A stretch of DNA of 64,000 nt from Ichthyophis bannanicus (GCA_033557465.1 JAWIIG010000038.1:1798001-1862000); one strand, 5' to 3'; shown: positions 1-9,420, numbered from the stretch's first letter. Numbers and translations are program-made. The notes: a model not told the origin generated them from the letters alone.

Positions 1-45
1 TATATACAAAACATACTACATGGAATCATATGCACAGTAATGATG

Positions 46-180
46 TTTCCTTATCGGTCCTACAGTTCAGTCCTCCACCACTGGGTACTGCACCTCTTCC
101 TGCAGCATGGAGACTGGACAAGTCAAACTTGTGACATCACCGGGTATATCTTGCTGGTCTTCTCCCATCATTCCCCAGTG
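46..180 (+). repeat. Left inverted terminal repeat of DIRS-1
   Basis: This stretch is the near-exact reverse complement of 6752-6917. Both carry the shared segments reading CAGTTCAGTCCTCCAC and CATGGAGACTGGACAAGTCA. The extreme tip (TTTCCTTATCGG) differs from the right tip, as expected for DIRS repeats whose ends are not identical. The same tip is found again, complemented, in the internal region at 6342-6375. Confidence 0.85.
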
Positions 181-202
181 TGTCCAGTCTCCATGCAGCA
201 GG
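99..202. repeat. Hairpin at the inner edge of the left DIRS-1 terminal repeat
   Basis: Bases 99-120 and 181-202 are reverse complements with one mismatch, separated by a 60-base loop. The right terminal repeat has only one arm. The fold could lie near the start of the element transcript, but no function is shown. Confidence 0.6.
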
Positions 203-1712
203 AGGATGTAGTGAGCCTAGGTGCTGGGCTCACTAAAAGGGAAGATAAGGAGCAGTTAGGGTAGTTTCTTTGGTTTAGGGTTTTAAATTTGCTTTCATCT
301 CTCTGATTTATTTTCCTTTAATCTAGTTTAGGTCATCTCTCTAGTGCCGATGTTTAAAAAAAAAAAAAAAGAGGAAAGCGGTAGCGGCGTTTGCTTCGAC
401 TGCGGTCTGGCTGCTCTTTCTCTCTTTAGTTATTTGAGCGGTGGTCCAGTTTCCCCTGGCAGTTCTCCCCTCCTTGACTGTACGGAGGGGAGCCCTGCAA
501 CACACACACAACGTGCCTCTCTGCCGGTCCCGCGCTGCTGTGCTGCGCTGGGACCAGGGGCAGGAGAAAGGTGAGATCGCTCTGCGGCTGGCAACTTACT
601 CCTGTGTGGAGCAGTGCCACGCGAGCTGGAGAGGTGCAAGGCATGGTAAGAAATCCTTTTGGGTTCATTGCGCGGGGATTTAATGCAGGGGATCCGCGCT
701 GTCAGCGGACAGTGAGCCGGATAACCGTTCCTTTTGTGGTAACAGCGGCAGCCATTTTGTACCCGCAGGCTTTGCCGCGTGGCGGCCCGCTGCGGCTCAG
801 CTCACATCAGGGGTTGCTGTAGCGCAGCTCTCGTCAGCAGGAACAGTTAAGGCGGAGGTTATTTGTTTCTTTATTGCTTATTAATTAGTCCAACCTTGTT
901 ATTGTAGGTTGGGGAGCCGTGGGCTATAGTTAAAAAAAAAAAAAAAAAAACCCAACAATAGAGGGTACACATATCCAATTGCATAGGTATGGCCTAAGAT
1001 ACGGTTGGTTCAGCCAAGCGCGAGTGCACCCGTTGGTGCTTGCAACCCTGAAGGTGGAAAGCTGGTACAGCTGAGTTTTCTGCAGGGGTTTGATTAGGCT
1101 TCATGCTCTCAGGTTAATGCAATTTGCAATCAAGGGATAATTTTGGATCTTGATATATGGGAGAAACAAGCATATAGACAGTAGTGGTGATACAATGCAT
1201 GCGGGTGTTTTTCGGACCGCCCATCCCTGAAGGCGTGCAGCCAGACCATTCATCGGGTTGCGGACCATGCCGGACCTGGACTGGTGCATGGGCTTGCTTT
1301 CTCATTTGGTTGGCGGTATCTTCTGCCACTTGACCTTCATTATCAATCTGCAGGCAACACTTGGTTGAATTCGGTTTTCCACCCACTCCACCTTCAGTTA
1401 CTTTATTCATTTATTCATTTATTTTGTGCTGTTACTTTCAAAAAAAAAAAAAAACTGGCGAGGCTTGATCCTGCTTGAGTTGATGCCCTTCACCTCCCAA
1501 GTTCTCTGTTTTTGGTGAGCTGCTCTCCCCTCCTAGATTGAACGGAGGGGAGTTGGGCAGCAGGTTCTGATGTCAGCTCTGGTGATCGCAACATGCTATT
1601 TTCGGCATTGGCTGAGCAGTCGGGGTATGAGAGCTCTCTCCGCGACCGCTGCTTACAATACTGTGTGAACAGCGTCATGGATAGCAGGGCTGCCGATCGC
1701 ATCGGCGAGGTC
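203..1712. other. DIRS-1 interior, non-coding mosaic
   Basis: No credible gene is present. The stretch alternates GC-rich segments with A runs at about 357-370, 932-950 and 1440-1454. A short hairpin of the form CTCCCCTCC, spacer, GGAGGGGAG occurs at about 463-492 and again at about 1527-1554. This suggests internal duplication of one unit. Open frames here are short and lack family motifs. Confidence 0.5.
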
Positions 1713-1885
1713 AAAATTGCTGTCTTAACAAAACATACATCTGATCCAAGCCTGGCGAAAACCCCTATACCAACAAGAGCTAAATCAATATTGAAATCAG
1801 AAGTAAATTAATTAAATCAAAACTACTCTAACTTTGCTCTTTCTCTTTCAAGAATTCCATCAACTGAGCAACCTCACCAAATACA

Positions 1886-2022
1886 TATGTTCCCTGTAAA
1901 ATAGTTATCTCCAAGTTATAATGCCCTGTTCAATGTAATTTCAGTTTGTTCAATGTAAACCGCACTGATGCAGAAAAAAGCGCGGTATATAAGAGAATGT
2001 AAATAAATAAAATAAATAAATA
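1886..2022 (+). repeat. CORE-SINE/L2-type 3' tail fragment
   Basis: The text runs from TGTTCCCTGTAAAATAG through AAACCGCACTGATGCAG and GCGCGGTATATAAGAG into an AAATA-type microsatellite. This is the tail shared by the SINEs and L2 elements of this window. It lacks the tRNA-like head, so it is 5'-truncated, and it interrupts the inverted L1 ORF1. Confidence 0.65.
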
Positions 2023-2370
2023 TCGTTTATCCTGATAACTAATAAAACATTTACATGGAAATTTCAGGTAAAAAGAGGCCCCCAAGGCCAAAACGCGTGG
2101 TCGGACTTCTAAAAAAGTCTTCCGACGACGCTGAGTGGCCCGGGAGACGTCGGGAAAGATCTGAACACAATGACCACAAAATTTTTCAAGTTTCTTCCTA
2201 AAATAAGCCCGAAAAATCCTTTGTCTATCTAAATCTGAAGCCAACGTAACTAATAAAGTGGCTCTTGTAGATATCTCATCCTGAGAAGACTCTAGAAATT
2301 CAGAAATATTCAATGAAGGCAAAACCTTAGGGTCCTCCTGAGAACCCTTCCCCTGAGAAGCAGTTGCCAA
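2023..2370 (-). pseudogene. L1-type ORF1 protein fragment (RNA-binding, C-terminal domain)
   Basis: The minus-strand frame starting at 2370 reads as the C-terminal part of an L1-like ORF1 protein, the trimeric nucleic-acid chaperone that packages L1 RNA. Recognisable motifs are RQRIFRAYFRKKLEKFCG, then IFPDVSRATQRRRKTF, then RPRVLALGASFYLKFPCKC. These match the conserved order in vertebrate L1 ORF1 proteins. The coiled-coil N-terminus is missing. The frame runs on into the SINE-like tail at 1930-2022, which is not part of the protein. A short continuation of ORF1 and its stop appear to lie beyond the tail, near 1840-1885. It is a dead fragment inside a twin-primed insertion. Confidence 0.7.
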
Positions 2371-2523
2371 AGTTAAATCTCTAGAGGGAAGATAGTAAAT
2401 ATTTATGTTTCTCTTATGTTTATTTCAAATGAGAGGTTGATCTCATTTGTTGTATTTTCTTTTGTATTGTTGTATGTTTCCTTTCAACAAATAAAAATTG
2501 GAAAAAAAAAAAATTGCTGTCTT

Positions 2524-5370
2524 GCGGTTCCCGATAGGCAGGTAAGGGCCTCGGGAGCTGCAGCTCAGCTGGAAGAGTTTTACTGCCGCATCGGGGATTG
2601 CAGTGGCAATCAGGCCCATCGCGTTTTGGCGGGCTTTTCTTCCCGCACTTTTTTCTGGCCGCAGGGCAGATGAAGCTCATTGCCCGGAGCTTACATTCCG
2701 TGTGAATTCGGCTTATTTAACTTAATTTACAGTAGGTTAGACTAGATTAAGTTATTTTACTTTAATTTTTGTTTCATTTTCATTTCTGTTAAATTCAGGT
2801 TAGATTGACGGAGTACTAAAGAACTTTTGGATTTGTGATATGTAGATGGTTCTTGGTGGTTTTCCGCGCCTTTTACTCGCGTGGCAGGGAGAGCATGGCT
2901 CGGCGAGTCAGCGAGTGCAGCAATTCCTGCAGTCAACTGGGCTCTCGTGGAGCCTCTCTTTCCTGGGGGGCAGTTGTTTAAGGAAGCCGGTGGGCTTAAT
3001 GTCTTTTGGTTTGGGTTTTCTTTTTCCACTTATCTGTTTGGAAAAAAAAAAACAAAAAACAACGCGAGAGCAGCGATGGGGCCTTATCTTCGGGTGCGCT
3101 GACAGGCCCTGCGTGTAGAAGACATTAATCAAGTGATATTCATTTAATTTATTTTGATGATTTTATTTTATTAATATAAATTATATATTGTAGTATAGGC
3201 CTGTTATTTCTTTATCAGTTCCATGGGCTGTATGTTCGGTACTCTAAGGCAAAGCACTGTTGCTGTTCCGTTGTCCCGTCCTTACTAAGGTGGGATTCTC
3301 TGGAGGTGGCCTTCAGAACAAGAGCCGGGGCAGTCTCTTTACCTGGGTTTAGTCTGGCCTCAGCTAGGAGTATGTGCAGGCACCTAAGTTTCAGTATACA
3401 GTAAGCAATTGTTGCAGCGAAATGCACACAATGAATTATCCCAGGAGTCGGTTGCAGGTTCCCAGCCAATTTATGGTGCACAAGGCTCAGACAAAGTAAC
3501 TTTCCAAAAGGACTGAGCAATGGAGTCCAGGAAGTAATTCCTTATATACCTTCTTCTTCCGTTGGATACAGGCAAACTTTCTGTTGCTCCCAATGCCTCT
3601 TGCACCTGTCCAGTCAGGGACCATTTCTGGGCCTAGCACCCTGTTCCCCCTTCACGGGTCAGTTTAACAATGGCCTAGTCTCAAACATAGATACTTCTCT
3701 GCTGCAAGGTTGTTTCTAGCTCTCGGAATGCAAGTATTGAAACATTTCTATCCTCAGAACACAGGAAAATAATGACAGATTTATGAATTCATAAAAACTT
3801 CTTGTTGAGCAGTTTTTAAAGCAATTTTCTCAGACTTTGCAGATTCTTGGTTCTTTCTCTGCACTACTAGTCTCAGGCGTGGAGAAGGTATCTTAGTTTC
3901 CTTGTCTCCGCGAGGGGTGTTCGACCTAAGTCCAGAGCTGAAGGGGTACGAATTACGCCCAGAAAGGTAACGTTTCTTCAGACGCACTGGCGTGCTCAAG
4001 GCGGTCAAAAATACCTTGGTGTGTCTCAAGATCTGGATAGGACACAGACAGTGTTTATTAGTATGTTGTGATGTTCCAGGGGTGGCTCCGTGAGCCGGAG
4101 CGTCCGGGCGTCCCTTACAAAAGGTGCTTTGTAGTGAGGGTCGGGCCGGAATGATCCTCTAAGCAAACGGTTTCCATGTCTCACGATCAGGGAGTCCCTT
4201 GATGGTGGGACTGTCTCAAAGAGATCGGGCAGGCAGGCACGCCACTGGGTCTGGCGCAGTGGGTTCCGCTGTTGATGGAGATGATACGCGCAGGCTTGTG
4301 TGTTCATTAAAGGGTTCCGTTCCCACAGGAAGCTGGAAAGAGCAAGGAGGCCTTGGGTCAAGCAGGCATTGGCAGCTGAGTGAGCTCGCTCTGGCGTTTC
4401 AAACGTTTGAATTCGGAGTGAAGGATGCAACAGGATCAGGACTGTCCGGCAGATACATCGCAGTGGTTTTTCTATTTTGGCGTGAGGATACAAGCAGGGC
4501 GATTATGATAGAGGAGTCTAGGGCTCCATTCGCGTAGAGGGAGTCTCGTCTTCGGGGTTTGTATGGTCATACAAGGTGTACATCAAGTGTGAGGCAGGAA
4601 CTTTTCTCAGGTGGAATCCAGAGAATTGCCGTTAAATGGCAGCTTTGTCAAGGAAGTTTTCGTATGAACAGGCGTCAGAGAGGCCCTCCGATCCTGGCCG
4701 CCAGGGCGCTCTTTCTTTGGCTGAAGCGAATATTTTGGTGGCAGTAGTAGGTGAAGGAGGATATCGGAGGGCATCGTTGCTCCTATGCAATTTTGTTCAG
4801 CAACCGCCTTCGCAATGTTCTTACCCTGATGTGGTGCTCATGGGGCTAGTGAAGCACCGCGTTCATCCGTGTCCAGAGAGAGTGCTGTGGATGCGTTGAT
4901 TGGCCTAGGTGCCTATGGGGAGCCGACCTGGCCCGGCAGGTACACGGGACTCCTCGGCGGTGACTCGGTTGACCGAGGCTTCTATTGTTGTATCGCAGGC
5001 GATTAGTTCTTCTCTTACGACCTAGCATTCGAAAAGGGCTAGGTTAAGGAGGTAAGCCTATTATGGATCTCGGGTGACAAACCTACGTCAAGGCAGGTGG
5101 CCGTACCATTCCCTGTTGCAGGAGCGGGTATGGCGTGTCGTCCAGGTTTGCTCTGTTTAGCGGGTGATCCCGTCTTAAGCGGTTTCAAGTTCTATGGGTC
5201 TCGGGGTTGCCGGTCGCGACCCGTCTGCAGGATGGTGGCTTCTTCGTGGGGCCTCAGTTGCATCCTGGGGGGGGGGGGGCGTCACTAGTGAATCTTCAAG
5301 CCCTGGTGTCAAGTTGCAGGCTAGGTTTTGAGAGACAGTGGACTAGTGGCTAGCTGCTTGGCTTGCTTGG
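2524..5370. other. DIRS-1 interior, unassigned non-coding sequence
   Basis: There is no supportable gene in this stretch. It contains an A-rich run at about 3042-3060, an AT-rich patch at 3130-3210, and a moderately GC-rich block from about 3210 to 5340 that may be a separate insertion. A TATA-like GGTATATAAGG on the minus strand near 3540-3550 would suit an LTR-like promoter, but I could not find matching ends. A run of G at about 5268-5278 is present. Open frames of 60-155 codons occur on both strands without family motifs. Confidence 0.4.
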
Positions 5371-5716
5371 AGTGGAGGAGTGGCCTAGTGGTTGGGGCAA
5401 GGTACTTCAGGCCGGAAGGTCGGGGGTTCAAATCCCACTAGAGGACAGCAACCTTGGGCCGGAAGGACTGGGGTTTCTAGTCCCACAGGTGCTCCTTGTG
5501 GTCTTGGGCAAGCCACTTAACCCTCCATAGCCCATGTTCCCTGTAAATATATGTGTAAATAGTTAATATGGTTATCCAAGTTGAGATCCCTGTTATTTGT
5601 AATTACGGTGTAATCCCCTACCGTAAAATACCTTGATGTTCCATGTAAACCGCACTGATATCAAATAGCGCGGTATATAAGAGAAATAAATAAATAAAAA
5701 TAAAAATAAAATAAAT
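5371..5716 (+). mobile_element. CORE-SINE (tRNA head, MIR-like core, L2-type tail)
   Basis: The head has a tRNA-like pol III promoter (A box TGGCCTAGTGG, B box GGTTCAAATCC). The centre contains GGTCTTGGGCAAGCCACTTA, which corresponds to the CORE domain of MIR-type SINEs. The 3' part, AAACCGCACTGATATCAAAT then GCGGTATATAAGAG and AAATA repeats, is the tail shared with L2 LINEs of this window. CORE-SINEs with L2 tails are mobilised by L2 reverse transcriptase. Flanking duplication is not convincing beyond TTGCT. Confidence 0.8.
5381..5435 (+). promoter_or_regulatory. Internal RNA polymerase III promoter of the SINE (A and B boxes)
   Basis: The A box TGGCCTAGTGG is at 5381-5391 and the B box GGTTCAAATCC at 5425-5435. 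Both fit the tRNA gene consensus, and the 33-base spacing is normal. Activity of this copy is unknown. Confidence 0.7.
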
Positions 5717-6239
5717 TGCTGAGCTTGGTTGGCAAGACTGGTATTGGTTAGATCCGTTCTTGTTCTTCGGGGACAATTGGTTCTACGGAAAGTGGTCTCC
5801 CTCTTAACCCTGGCAGTTCTGCCCTCTCTTGAAGCTGTTGGTCTCGTTCCATTTTTTTGGGGGGGGGGGGAGTTCTTGGAAGAGAAGGTTTTCGTTACCA
5901 GTCTGCGTCTCTTGGCCGTAAACAGAGTTCCGCGGTCACACGGTTAAGTACTGGGGATTCTTTAACTACAAAAACAACAATAAAAAAAAAAAAGGGTTCG
6001 GTACTTGGTCTTTTCGGGGTCTGCCAAATTCCTCCCGGCAGTCTAATGTCAATGTTCAGTGGTACCAGGAAGGCATTAGTTGAGGCTAGGTTCTTACCTG
6101 GGAGTCAGGAATTTGTGGGATTGCGATTTCCTTTGTCTGGAGGGCAGACAACTTCCTGAACAGAACGGTGGGTGGTTCTGGCTGCGCAGAAGTTACAGAA
6201 TGGTGGCATGGTAGTCTTGCCATGCTTTCAGTTGGCACC
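5717..6239. other. DIRS-1 interior between SINE and recombinase tail
   Basis: GC-moderate sequence with a run of G near 5860-5871 and an A-rich run at 5982-5994. No motif of a DIRS protein could be recognised. It probably holds eroded or rearranged element sequence. Confidence 0.4.
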
Positions 6240-6341
6240 ATTGGCAGTTCAGGTGCCGAGCGTTGCCTGTTTCGGGTCGGCGGTGCGGCGCTATGGCTGT
6301 AAGGGTCCCTCCCAAGGATTACTGCTCTGTTACATCCCAGT
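6240..6341 (+). pseudogene. Remnant of the DIRS-1 tyrosine recombinase C-terminus
   Basis: The short frame here contains ACFGSAV followed by GPSQ, which match the end of the minus-strand recombinase at 33210-33722 (NDACFGSAV, GPSQ). The DNA downstream (CCCTCCCAA, then TTACTGCTCTGTTACATCCCAG) also matches the DNA following that gene, up to the internal complementary region. Only the extreme C-terminus is left and no catalytic residue is retained. This supports a common family and a non-autonomous state for DIRS-1. Confidence 0.6.
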
Positions 6342-6433
6342 GGTGGAGGACTGAACTGTAGGACCGATAAGGAAATGGAAATTACACTTACCTGGTAATT
6401 GTTGTTCCTTGAGGGAGTACAGTTCAGTCCTCA
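6342..6433 (+). repeat. Internal complementary region of DIRS-1
   Basis: The left half (GGTGGAGGACTGAACTGTAG to ATAAGGAAA) is the complement of the left tip at 46-78. The right half (ATGGAAATTACACTTACC onward) is the complement of the right tip at about 6860-6914. In DIRS elements this region templates completion of the circular intermediate, so both tips meet head-to-tail within it. Confidence 0.85.
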
Positions 6434-6751
6434 TTCCCGCCCAGGGATGAATGTCTCGGACGCGAGGCGTTGGTTTGGGGGGGGGGGTTGCCGGCCCATA
6501 AGTAGGCAGCGTGTTATGTTATGCCAATGATCATGAGAGCAGATTCTTTCTGTGATCTTTTAGTCCTCTTTCCTTCCCTCTGTCGGTCTTGCTATAGTCT
6601 GCGGGCAAGAGGATGGGGTGGAGGAGGAGGGTGTTCTTTGCCTTTTATTTCAGGGCACTGCAGTTTAAAAGTTGGGGCTTAAGCATAGTTTTGTATTTAA
6701 TTCCTTAACTGCTCATTTGTTGTTCCTTTGAGTCTGCTTTGTCAGTAGGTC
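6434..6751. other. DIRS-1 spacer between internal complementary region and right repeat
   Basis: Non-coding. It contains a G run at about 6476-6487 and a G-rich patch near 6610-6630. A spacer of similar position occurs in the two DIRS-A-family copies. Confidence 0.5.
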
Positions 6752-6917
6752 ACTGGGGAATGATGGGAGAAGACCAGCAAGATATACCCGGGTGATGTCA
6801 CAAGTTTGACTTGTCCAGTCTCCATGCTGCAGGAGGAGGTGCACTACCCAGTAGTGGAGGACTGAACTGTACTTCCTCAAGGAACAACAATTACCAGGTA
6901 AGTGTAATTTCCATTTC
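6752..6917 (+). repeat. Right inverted terminal repeat of DIRS-1
   Basis: Reverse complement of 46-180, extended by a tip with TTACCAGGTAAGTGTAATTT that the left repeat lacks. The extension is mirrored in the internal complementary region, which fixes the right boundary at about 6914-6917. Confidence 0.85.
6895..6903 (+). other. Consensus splice donor at the right DIRS-1 tip
   Basis: The string CAGGTAAGT is a perfect vertebrate 5' splice-site consensus, pointing outward into flanking DNA. A comparable donor, CAGGTGAGT, sits at the right tip of the unrelated DIRS-A and DIRS-B copies. Function is inferred only. Confidence 0.5.
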
Positions 6918-7317
6918 TTGATGTATGTAGGGAAACTCAGGTTCGTAGGAAACAATTTCTTCAGTTGAAACCAAGGGTGTTGGAACTGGGGGCAACTTTT
7001 TTTTGAATATTCCCTGCAAATGCCTTGTTACTTTGCAGGGACACTCATATGTTTTTATTGATGTATCTCATCTGGAAATATTTCTAGTGGATCAGCAGAA
7101 ATGAGAGGGGGATTTTTGGGGGGTTAGTTTAAGTCTCTCCTGTGTTGGCAATTTCTTGCCTTTATTTCCTTTGTATATTTTGCCTTTTTCTTTTGCAGTC
7201 CAGCTCCCTTGATGTGAGCTAGTCCTGTTATGTTTGGATTATGACGCTGTGTATAATTGTGGTGAATTATTGGTTTTCTTGAATGTGCTACATTGTATTT
7301 AATTTAAGAAATGCAAT

Positions 7318-7722
7318 AAAAAAGTGGCCAAACAGATAGAAAAAGTGACAGCAAAGGCCAGAAAGATGCTTAGGTGCATAGGGAGAGGACTTGTCAGCAT
7401 GAAAATGGAGGTGATAGTTTTTGGTGAGACCTCATTTGGAGTACTGTGTATAATTCTGGAGACCACACCAACAAAAGGTATTAACAGGATAGAGTCAATC
7501 CAGAGGATAACTACTAAAATAGTCAATGCTCTTTATCATAAAGCATATGGGGAAAGACTTAAAAATCCAAATATGTATACTTTGGAAGAAAGGTGTAAGA
7601 GGGATGATACAGAAAAATTGAAATACTTCAGCGGTATAAACGCACAGGAGATGGGCTTCTCTCGGTTGAAAGAAAGCTTTACAACAGGCTTTTATATAGC
7701 GTGGGTCGTGAATTTTGCCTAA
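7318..7722 (+). pseudogene. CR1 LINE reverse transcriptase C-terminal fragment
   Basis: The frame 7324-7722 contains KQIEKVTAKARKMLRCIGRG, FGVLCIILETTP, RIESIQRITTKIVNALYHKAY and LKNPNMYTLEER. This is the ordered C-terminal pattern of CR1-clade ORF2 downstream of the catalytic core. The closest relative in the window is the CR1 copy at 17721-18805 (LEYCVQFWRPHLQKDI, KMVGGLCYKTYEDRLKDLNM). It is truncated at both ends, has no catalytic motif and no clear 3' terminal repeat, so it is a dead fossil. Confidence 0.75.
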
Positions 7723-8125
7723 TTAACTTTTTCAGTCATTTACTATCAAACACATCTTAAAAAGAATGACAGCAGAGGCAACCTTTGAACAAGTGCAGAT
7801 GTAAAGAATATTGCAAATGCTCCAACAATTTTAAATTGTTTCAGAGCTTCTATGTTTTAATCAGATGAAAATGTCTTTTGACAGATTGTCCTAATTTTTT
7901 TTAGAGGGCAGTGAAGGAATATGACAGCTGAGAGTTTCTCCTTAAACCAGATCAGTGTTTCCTTATGCTGCTGTAGAGCTGACCTTGAAAATGAAGAATG
8001 GAACAAGGATGAAGATGAAAGTGTATAGGCTCAGGAGCAGGGCCAGCCGTCCATTGTGCGAGAATGTTGTTCGCACAGGGCCCCACGCAAACTTCATTCC
8101 GCACATGTGTTCCGTTTAACGGGCT
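7723..8125. other. Unassigned intergenic sequence
   Basis: AT-rich sequence with no recognisable gene or repeat boundary. It may include the decayed 3' end of the preceding CR1 copy. Confidence 0.5.
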
Positions 8126-8392
8126 GGCTTCAGAGAGAGCCTGGGAGACCCAAAGCCCCGGCTCACTTCTGCACAGCGCAGGAGTGAAGAGTGGTGTCTT
8201 TCATCACTCAGGTAGCTGTATTCTTGTGTAGCGTGCTGAGAGCTGGGAAAGGTTAAAGAGCATTTCCTGTCTCCCGGCTCTCAGCACACTTCATAAGAAT
8301 ACAGCTCCCAGAGTGAAGAAACATGCCACTCCACTCCAGCACTATGCAGAGGTGAGCCGGGTCTTCAGGTCTCCCAGGCTCCCTCTGAAGCC
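8126..8392. repeat. 267-bp imperfect palindrome (fold-back repeat)
   Basis: The arms, about 120 bases each, are reverse complements at roughly 80-85% by eye. The outer ends GGCTTCAGAGAGAGCCTGGG and CCCAGGCTCCCTCTGAAGCC mirror each other. The inner parts GCTGAGAGCTGGG and CCGGCTCTCAGC surround a short loop near 8259. It carries no coding sequence. It could be a fold-back MITE or part of a larger repeat; flanking target duplications are not obvious. Confidence 0.75.
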
Positions 8393-8424
8393 ACTTAGAG
8401 AGGCTTGGGGCTCGGGGGGGGGGG

Positions 8425-8760
8425 GGGGACTGGAAATGAGCTGATGAAGGGATTTGGACTGGAAATGGGCTGAGGGGAGCTAGGATAGGACTGGAAATGG
8501 CTGAAGGGGGCTAGGATAGGAAATGGGCTGATGGAGGGCATGGAGTGAAAATGGGCTGATGGGGGGCTAGGATAGGACTGGAAATGGCTGATGGGGGAGC
8601 TAGGATTGGAAATGGTCTGATGTGGGGGCTAGTACTGGAAATGGGCTGATGCAGGGGCATGGGAGAATGGGACTGAAGGGAGCGGATGCTGGGTAGGGCT
8701 GGAACTAGAAGGGAGCTGATGTTGGGGGAGGACTGGAAGGCGATGGGATTGGGGGAGTGA
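8425..8760 (+). repeat. Degenerate GGAAATGGGCTGATGGGGG minisatellite
   Basis: About ten imperfect units of roughly 25-40 bases, each built around GGAAATGGGCTGATG followed by a G-rich tract and GCTAGGATA. The array starts next to the palindrome and after a G run at about 8415-8428. Unit length and G-tract length vary. Confidence 0.7.
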
Positions 8761-9420
8761 GGATGGAGAAGGGAAAAGATATTTTGTGTGGGAGAGAAGA
8801 AAAATCTACGATTGGCTGGGTATTGGGAGAGTAAGTAGGATGGAACGGTGAAATCTGAATGGATGAAAAAGGAATAAAGAAAGAACTAGAGGAAAGAGCA
8901 AAAGGGGAAAGACAGTATGTTAAAGCAGATGTAAAGAGAGAATGGAAAAAAACTAGGAGAGAGAAGAAAGGTCAAATGGACAGCAGACAATGGAGAGTTA
9001 GCAGATGACATGAAGAAATCCAAAGAAAGTGTCAGCTCTGGGAAATGTGCATTGCTCTTTGCGTTTTGTTTAGTACAAGAGGAAATTAATTTATAATTTT
9101 ATTTCTCCAGAGTTGTTGTACATACCAAGTTTGGTTTTTGGGGTTCCCAGTTTAATTATTGGCTTCCTGTTTCTAAACTATGATCCCTTCTTTGTTTGGT
9201 GACGGTCTATGTTCTGCATGTGTAACCGAGCTGAGGTATTCTGTTCATGTAGTTTCTATTTGACAGTGCCACTTGTTCTTTCCCCAGTAGGAGATGTACT
9301 GGTATTCTCTGAGATGTACTGGTCTAATATTTGCAGTGTTGCCTTTTGATAGGTAGGGTTTGGTGCTTTGTGAGTCCTGGTAGTGCTGTTATGATAAGGC
9401 GGGTTTGCTATGGATTCTTA
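8761..9420. other. Unassigned, purine-rich then AT-rich sequence
   Basis: From 8761 to about 9010 the plus strand is strongly purine-rich, probably an extension of the decayed minisatellite. The remainder is unclassified. No gene is supported. Confidence 0.5.

Larger units (their letters stand above)
1727..2509. mobile_element. 5'-inverted (twin-primed) L1 insertion in DIRS-1
   Basis: A 14-bp direct repeat AAAATTGCTGTCTT at 1713-1726 and 2510-2523 flanks the insert as a target duplication. The right end, about 2396-2509, is an L1-type 3' end on the plus strand ending in AATAAAAATTGG and an A run. The rest is inverted: it carries ORF1 C-terminal coding sequence on the minus strand. An inverted 5' part joined to a forward 3' part is the signature of twin priming, a known L1 integration by-product. 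A SINE/L2-type tail has inserted into the inverted part. Confidence 0.72.
46..6917 (+). mobile_element. DIRS-type element DIRS-1, apparently non-autonomous
   Basis: The boundaries come from inverted terminal repeats at 46-180 and 6752-6917, plus an internal complementary region at 6342-6433 that joins the complements of both tips. That arrangement is diagnostic of DIRS retrotransposons, which integrate through a tyrosine recombinase and make no target duplication; none is visible here. Unlike DIRS-A at 34669-40391, the interior has no recognisable gag or reverse transcriptase, only a short recombinase tail near 6240-6341. An L1 fragment (1727-2509) and a SINE (5371-5716) have inserted into it. 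The tips match the minus-strand copy at 32602-34600, so both belong to one family. The element type is secure; the non-autonomous status is inferred from missing coding sequence. Confidence 0.82.

Noticed and set aside
344..822. Several overlapping frames of 70-83 codons on both strands
   Set aside because: They lie in the GC-rich non-coding interior of DIRS-1, one starts in an A run, and none has family motifs.
932..950. Poly-A tails of processed pseudogenes at 357, 932, 1440 and 3042
   Set aside because: Only the run at 2500-2510 has a retroposon body and target duplication; the others have neither.
3210..4060. A third LTR, suggested by a TATA-like site near 3540-3550 on the minus strand
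   Set aside because: I could not find TG...CA ends with a flanking duplication or similarity to the LTR-like copies.
4026..4537. Frames of 155 (minus) and 112 (plus) codons
   Set aside because: Mutually antisense, no domain, inside DIRS-1 interior sequence; open by composition.
5381..5435. A tRNA gene
   Set aside because: A and B boxes are present, but the sequence continues into a SINE core and L2 tail and recurs at 15793 and 60730; no cloverleaf was supported.
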